In this document: in pieces, positions 23,754 to 26,279 of the stretch
How positions within the stretch are numbered: position 1 is the first letter of the stretch
Layout of the letters: every line of letters starts with the position of its first letter
From: Alphaproteobacteria bacterium
GTDB taxonomy: Bacteria > Pseudomonadota > Alphaproteobacteria > GCA-2731375
Assembly (NCBI GenBank): GCA_030746295.1
Contig: JASLMY010000038.1
Coordinates: 1 to 26,279, forward strand
Length of the DNA stretch: 26,279 bases
Direction of reading: 5' to 3'
Program-made: the position numbers and the translations under genes
The notes under the pieces: model-generated
The model's input: the letters and a program-made list of their open reading frames with translations, nothing else
Told to the model about the DNA's origin: nothing
Databases searched by the model: none

Positions 23754-23975
23754 ATGAAAGAGAAACCCCTACTCGGGATCGGCATCGTCGGCACGGTGGT
23801 CACCGCCATCTGCTGTGTGACACCGGTCCTGGTGCTGCTCTTTGGCGCCATCGGTCTCTCGGCCCTGGTCGTCTGGCTCGATTTCGTGCTCTTCCCCCTG
23901 CTGGCGCTTTTCATCGCCCTGACGGCCTATGCGGCGCTGCGCTTGCGCCGCGTCGTCGCCGAAAAGCAGGAGTGA
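23754..23975 (+). CDS. merF: MerF, mercury(II) uptake membrane protein
   Basis: 73-residue two-helix membrane protein clearly of the MerF family: LLGIGIVGTVVTAICCVTPVLVLLFGAIGLSALVVWLDFVLFPLLALFIALTAYA. The first vicinal cysteine pair, C20-C21 in AICCVTPV, is in place at the start of helix 1's partner loop. The second cysteine pair that classical MerF has in its C-terminal cytoplasmic tail is absent: the tail ends LRLRRVVAEKQE. MerF takes Hg(II) across the inner membrane for reduction by MerA, but no merA is in the window. ATG 23754 is 4 bp after the thioredoxin-like stop, and the following GDCCVxC gene starts within a few bases of the merF stop. Confidence 0.9.
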   Translation: MKEKPLLGIGIVGTVVTAICCVTPVLVLLFGAIGLSALVVWLDFVLFPLLALFIALTAYAALRLRRVVAEKQE

Positions 23976-23980
23976 GCCGA

Positions 23981-24247
23981 ATGGTGGAGATCCAGACGAC
24001 GTCCGACCTCACCTGCCCGCAGTGTGGCCATGCACGGCCGGAGGAGATGCCGACCGACGCCTGCTGGTACTTCTACGACTGCCAAGGGTGCGGCGTGGTG
24101 GTGAAGCCGCTTCCGGGCGATTGCTGCGTCTTCTGCTCCTACGGCACGGTGCCCTGCCCGCCGGTGCAGGCGGGCGAGGCCTGCAGCCTAACGCCGTCGT
24201 CGGCCGAAGAGGGGACGGAGGGGCCTAGCTCAGCACCTCTTTGTTGA
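23981..24247 (+). CDS. GDCCVxC-motif cysteine-rich protein
   Basis: 88-residue protein with eleven cysteines, including C12-x2-C15 (LTCPQCGH), C34-x2-C37 (DCQGCG) and the motif GDCCVFCSYGTVPCPP (C48, C49, C52, C59). This is the GDCCVxC family, in which one cysteine may be selenocysteine in other bacteria; here all are cysteine. Such proteins are encoded next to merF and are thought to bind heavy metals, though this is not demonstrated. ATG 23981 has ggag about 9 nt upstream; GTG 23972 is an alternative overlapping the merF stop. Its last 23 bp overlap the convergent dehydrogenase gene end. Confidence 0.88.
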   Translation: MVEIQTTSDLTCPQCGHARPEEMPTDACWYFYDCQGCGVVVKPLPGDCCVFCSYGTVPCPPVQAGEACSLTPSSAEEGTEGPSSAPLC

Positions 24248-25193
24248 TGACGTTCTCGGGGTTGAGCTTGCCGTCGAAGCAGTCGGCGACGTTCCGCGCC
24301 GCGGCTTGGCCCATGCGGAACATGGACTCGATCGTGACCCCGGCCGAATGGGGGCTGACCAAGATGTTGTCGAGCTGGAAGAGCGGCTCGTTCTCGTCCG
24401 CCGGCTCGACGACGAAGGGGTCGATGCCGGCACCGGCGATCCGGCGCGCCTTCAGCGCCTCGTAGAGCGCTTTCTCCTCGATGATGCCGCCGCGCGCGGT
24501 GTTGACGACGTAAGCCGTCGGCCGCATCGCCGCCAGCTCGGGCGCCCCCACCATGCCGAAGGTCTCGTCGTTCTTGAGGCAGTTGACCGAAAGGAAATCG
24601 ATCTCCCCCAGCACCGATCGCCAGTCGCCGACCGGGGTGGCGCCGGCCGTCGCGATGCCGTCCTGAACGACGTAGGGGTCGTGCACCAAGACCTCCATCT
24701 CCATAGCGACACAGCGCTTCGCGAGGCGCCGGCCGATCCGCCCGAAGCCCAGGATCAGGAGCTTGCAGCCGGCAAGATCGACCGCCGGTTCTTCGAAGCG
24801 GACGCCCCAGTTGCCTTTGCGGACCTCGCGGTCGTAGAGGACGCCCTGCTTGGCCAACGACAGCATGAAGAAGAGCGCGTGCTCGGCCACGGTCACCGAG
24901 TTGGCGGTGCCGGCGACGGTGAGCGGGATGCCTCGGACGGTCAGCGCCGCCACGTCGACGGGGTCGTAGCCGACGCCGTGGAACGAGGCGACCTTCAGCT
25001 TGTCGGCCTTCTCGATGATCGCCGCGGTGAAGGGCGTGATACCCAGGATCACGCCGTCGTAGTTGCCGATGTGCTGGCGGATGTTGTCTTCCGACAATTC
25101 GGTGAAGTGATCGTACTCGATGTCGTCGCGGGCATCGAAGACCGACCTCAGGCCGTCCGACATCCACGTCTGGATCATCACCCGCTTGCTCAT
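24225..25193 (-). CDS. D-2-hydroxyacid dehydrogenase (NAD-dependent)
   Basis: 322-residue member of the D-isomer-specific 2-hydroxyacid dehydrogenase family (D-3-phosphoglycerate dehydrogenase-like, but without the ACT or intervening domains of biosynthetic SerA). The NAD-binding glycine loop is GFGRIG (149-154), with D172 expected to select NAD. The catalytic triad is R234 (NTARGGII), E263 (FVVEP) and H282 (SPHSAG). Substrates may be phosphoglycerate, glyoxylate/hydroxypyruvate or another 2-oxo acid. ATG 25193 follows gggaggag with 8-nt spacing; the longer open frame is rejected. It is divergent from the amidohydrolase gene across 117 bp and its 3' end overlaps the GDCCVxC gene by 23 bp. Confidence 0.94.
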   Translation of the reverse strand: MSKRVMIQTWMSDGLRSVFDARDDIEYDHFTELSEDNIRQHIGNYDGVILGITPFTAAIIEKADKLKVASFHGVGYDPVDVAALTVRGIPLTVAGTANSVTVAEHALFFMLSLAKQGVLYDREVRKGNWGVRFEEPAVDLAGCKLLILGFGRIGRRLAKRCVAMEMEVLVHDPYVVQDGIATAGATPVGDWRSVLGEIDFLSVNCLKNDETFGMVGAPELAAMRPTAYVVNTARGGIIEEKALYEALKARRIAGAGIDPFVVEPADENEPLFQLDNILVSPHSAGVTIESMFRMGQAAARNVADCFDGKLNPENVINKEVLS

Positions 25194-25310
25194 GATGTGC
25201 TCCTCCCCAGGATTCGTTTCATGGATCGTCCCTGTTGCCGCCAATGCTAGCGCAACGTTCCCGATCTCCGTAAGCTCTGGCTTTCGCCCCAATCACCGAG
25301 AAGGTCCAAG

Positions 25311-26279
25311 ATGGCGACGAATGACGAGTGGCTGGCACTGACGGTCGAGGAAACGCTGGAACCGGATCTACCGATCTGCGATCCGCATCATCATTTCTGG
25401 GATTCCGGCCACGCGGTGTCGGCGAGGTTTCGGCGCGAGCAGGTCGAGACCCGGTATCTGCTGGACGAACTCCTGGCCGACATCTCGAGCGGCCACAACG
25501 TGGTCTCCACCGTCTTCATCGAGTGCGCGTCGATGTACAGGGCGGCGGGACCGGCGGAGATGCGGCCGGTGGGGGAGACCGAGTTCGTCAACGGCATCGC
25601 AGCGATGAGCGCTTCCGGCCAGTACGGCCCGGCGCGGGTCGCGGCGGGGATCGTGGGTTTCGCCGACCTGACGCTGGGCGATTCCGTGGCCGCGGTGCTG
25701 GAGGCGCACATCGCTGCCGGTGGCGGCCGCTTTCGCGGCATCCGCCACGCCGGCGGTTGGGATGCCAGCGACGAGATCCGCAATTCGCACACCAACCCGA
25801 CCCCGGACCTGTTTCTGGAGCCGGAGTTCCGCCGCGGCTTTGCATGCCTGGCGCCGCTCGACCTCAGCTTCGAAGGCTGGTGCTATCACACCCAGATCGG
25901 CAACCTGACCGATCTCGCCCGTGCCTTTCCCGAGACCACGATCATCCTCAATCACTTCTCCGGGCCCTTGGGCACCGGCCCCTACGAGGGCACGCGGGAA
26001 GAGAACCTGCCGCAGTGGCGAAGCGACATCGCCGAGTTGGCGAAGTGTTCCAACGTCGTCGCCAAGCTCGGCGGCATCAACATGAGGGTCAACGGCTTCG
26101 CCTGGCACGAACAGGAAAGGCCGCCGACGAGCGAGGAGCTGGCCGCCGCCACCGGGGCCTACTACGCGCATTGCATCGAGCACTTCGGGCCCGAGCGCTG
26201 TCTTTTCGAATCGAACTTCCCGGTCGACAAAGTGAGCTGCAGCTACAACGTGCTCTGGAACACCTTCAAGCGCATCGCC
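25311..26279 (+). CDS. Amidohydrolase-family (TIM-barrel) hydrolase, partial at the right edge
   Basis: At least 323 codons, open to the window edge, so the C-terminus is missing. ATG 25311 follows gagaagg. The start EPDLPICDPHHHFWD gives the DxHxH metal motif (D24, H26, H28) of the amidohydrolase superfamily, in the branch that includes 2-pyrone-4,6-dicarboxylate lactonase and fluorolactonase-like enzymes. Later motifs: FRGIRHAGGWD, TIILNHFSGPLG (metal-ligand histidine), VVAKLGGINMRV, and LFESNFPVDK near the end, where many relatives read GSDWP, with the aspartate replaced by N. The substrate is likely a lactone or carboxylated aromatic fragment. Divergence from the 2-hydroxyacid dehydrogenase gene suggests a shared regulatory region. 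Confidence 0.9.
   Translation, partial: MATNDEWLALTVEETLEPDLPICDPHHHFWDSGHAVSARFRREQVETRYLLDELLADISSGHNVVSTVFIECASMYRAAGPAEMRPVGETEFVNGIAAMSASGQYGPARVAAGIVGFADLTLGDSVAAVLEAHIAAGGGRFRGIRHAGGWDASDEIRNSHTNPTPDLFLEPEFRRGFACLAPLDLSFEGWCYHTQIGNLTDLARAFPETTIILNHFSGPLGTGPYEGTREENLPQWRSDIAELAKCSNVVAKLGGINMRVNGFAWHEQERPPTSEELAAATGAYYAHCIEHFGPERCLFESNFPVDKVSCSYNVLWNTFKRIA

Noticed and set aside
23480..24247. Selenocysteine in the thioredoxin-like or GDCCVxC protein
   Set aside because: The motif positions are all TGC/TGT codons; there is no in-frame TGA before the natural stops.

Overview
The window is GC-rich, gene-dense DNA from a proteobacterium, most likely an alphaproteobacterium of the Rhodospirillales/Rhizobiales type. 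The basis is the sox gene content, the codon bias toward GC-rich third positions, the hydantoinase/MlrC/LLM-oxidoreductase gene mix and two copies of a palindromic 'tcattgcgag...ctcgcgatgac' dispersed repeat of a kind common in that class. No rRNA, tRNA, CRISPR array, transposase or phage gene was seen.

Bases 1-5394 are the end of a sulfur-oxidation (sox) locus: the 3' end of soxA, soxB (periplasmic Tat-exported thiosulfohydrolase), a ccdA/soxV thiol-electron membrane carrier, an unrecognised exported four-helix-like protein, the thioredoxin soxW, a secreted GlcG/HbpS-type protein and the thioredoxin soxS. SoxA, SoxB and the carrier run rightward. The exported protein and soxW diverge from a shared promoter region. 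soxS and the HbpS-like gene overlap by 7 nt and run leftward. A near-perfect intrinsic terminator lies between soxA and soxB, and a palindromic repeat lies between soxB and ccdA.

Bases 5555-12681 hold metabolic genes: a nitronate monooxygenase-type flavoprotein, a small cyclophilin-like protein, a YqgE/AlgH-family protein with an unusual signal-like N-terminus, a DauA-like D-amino-acid dehydrogenase/oxidase followed closely by an MlrC-family metallopeptidase, a 12-TM MFS transporter (leftward) and a DapA-superfamily aldolase (rightward, divergent from the transporter).

Bases 12814-17667 look like one rightward transcription unit: a small basic protein, a class II aldolase, and hydantoinase/oxoprolinase subunits HyuA and HyuB whose stop and start codons overlap by one base. 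With the upstream oxidase, MlrC-like amidohydrolase, transporter and DapA-like aldolase, this suggests catabolism of an amide, lactam or hydantoin-type compound, but the substrate cannot be read from sequence. A repeat, a leftward LLM-class flavin oxidoreductase, a membrane-anchored retropepsin-like protease and a two-domain MFS-acyltransferase fusion follow.

Bases 21699-24247 are the most distinctive part: a compact divergent heavy-metal (mercury-like) module. Leftward run a glutathione S-transferase, an OsmC-family protein and a MerR-family regulator. Rightward run a cysteine-rich thioredoxin-like protein, MerF and a GDCCVxC-motif protein. The rightward arm starts at a textbook MerR-type promoter (dyad ctgtag-tcg-ctacag inside a 20-bp spacer). 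No merA, merT or merP is present in the window. The window closes with a 2-hydroxyacid dehydrogenase (leftward) and a divergently transcribed amidohydrolase that runs off the end.
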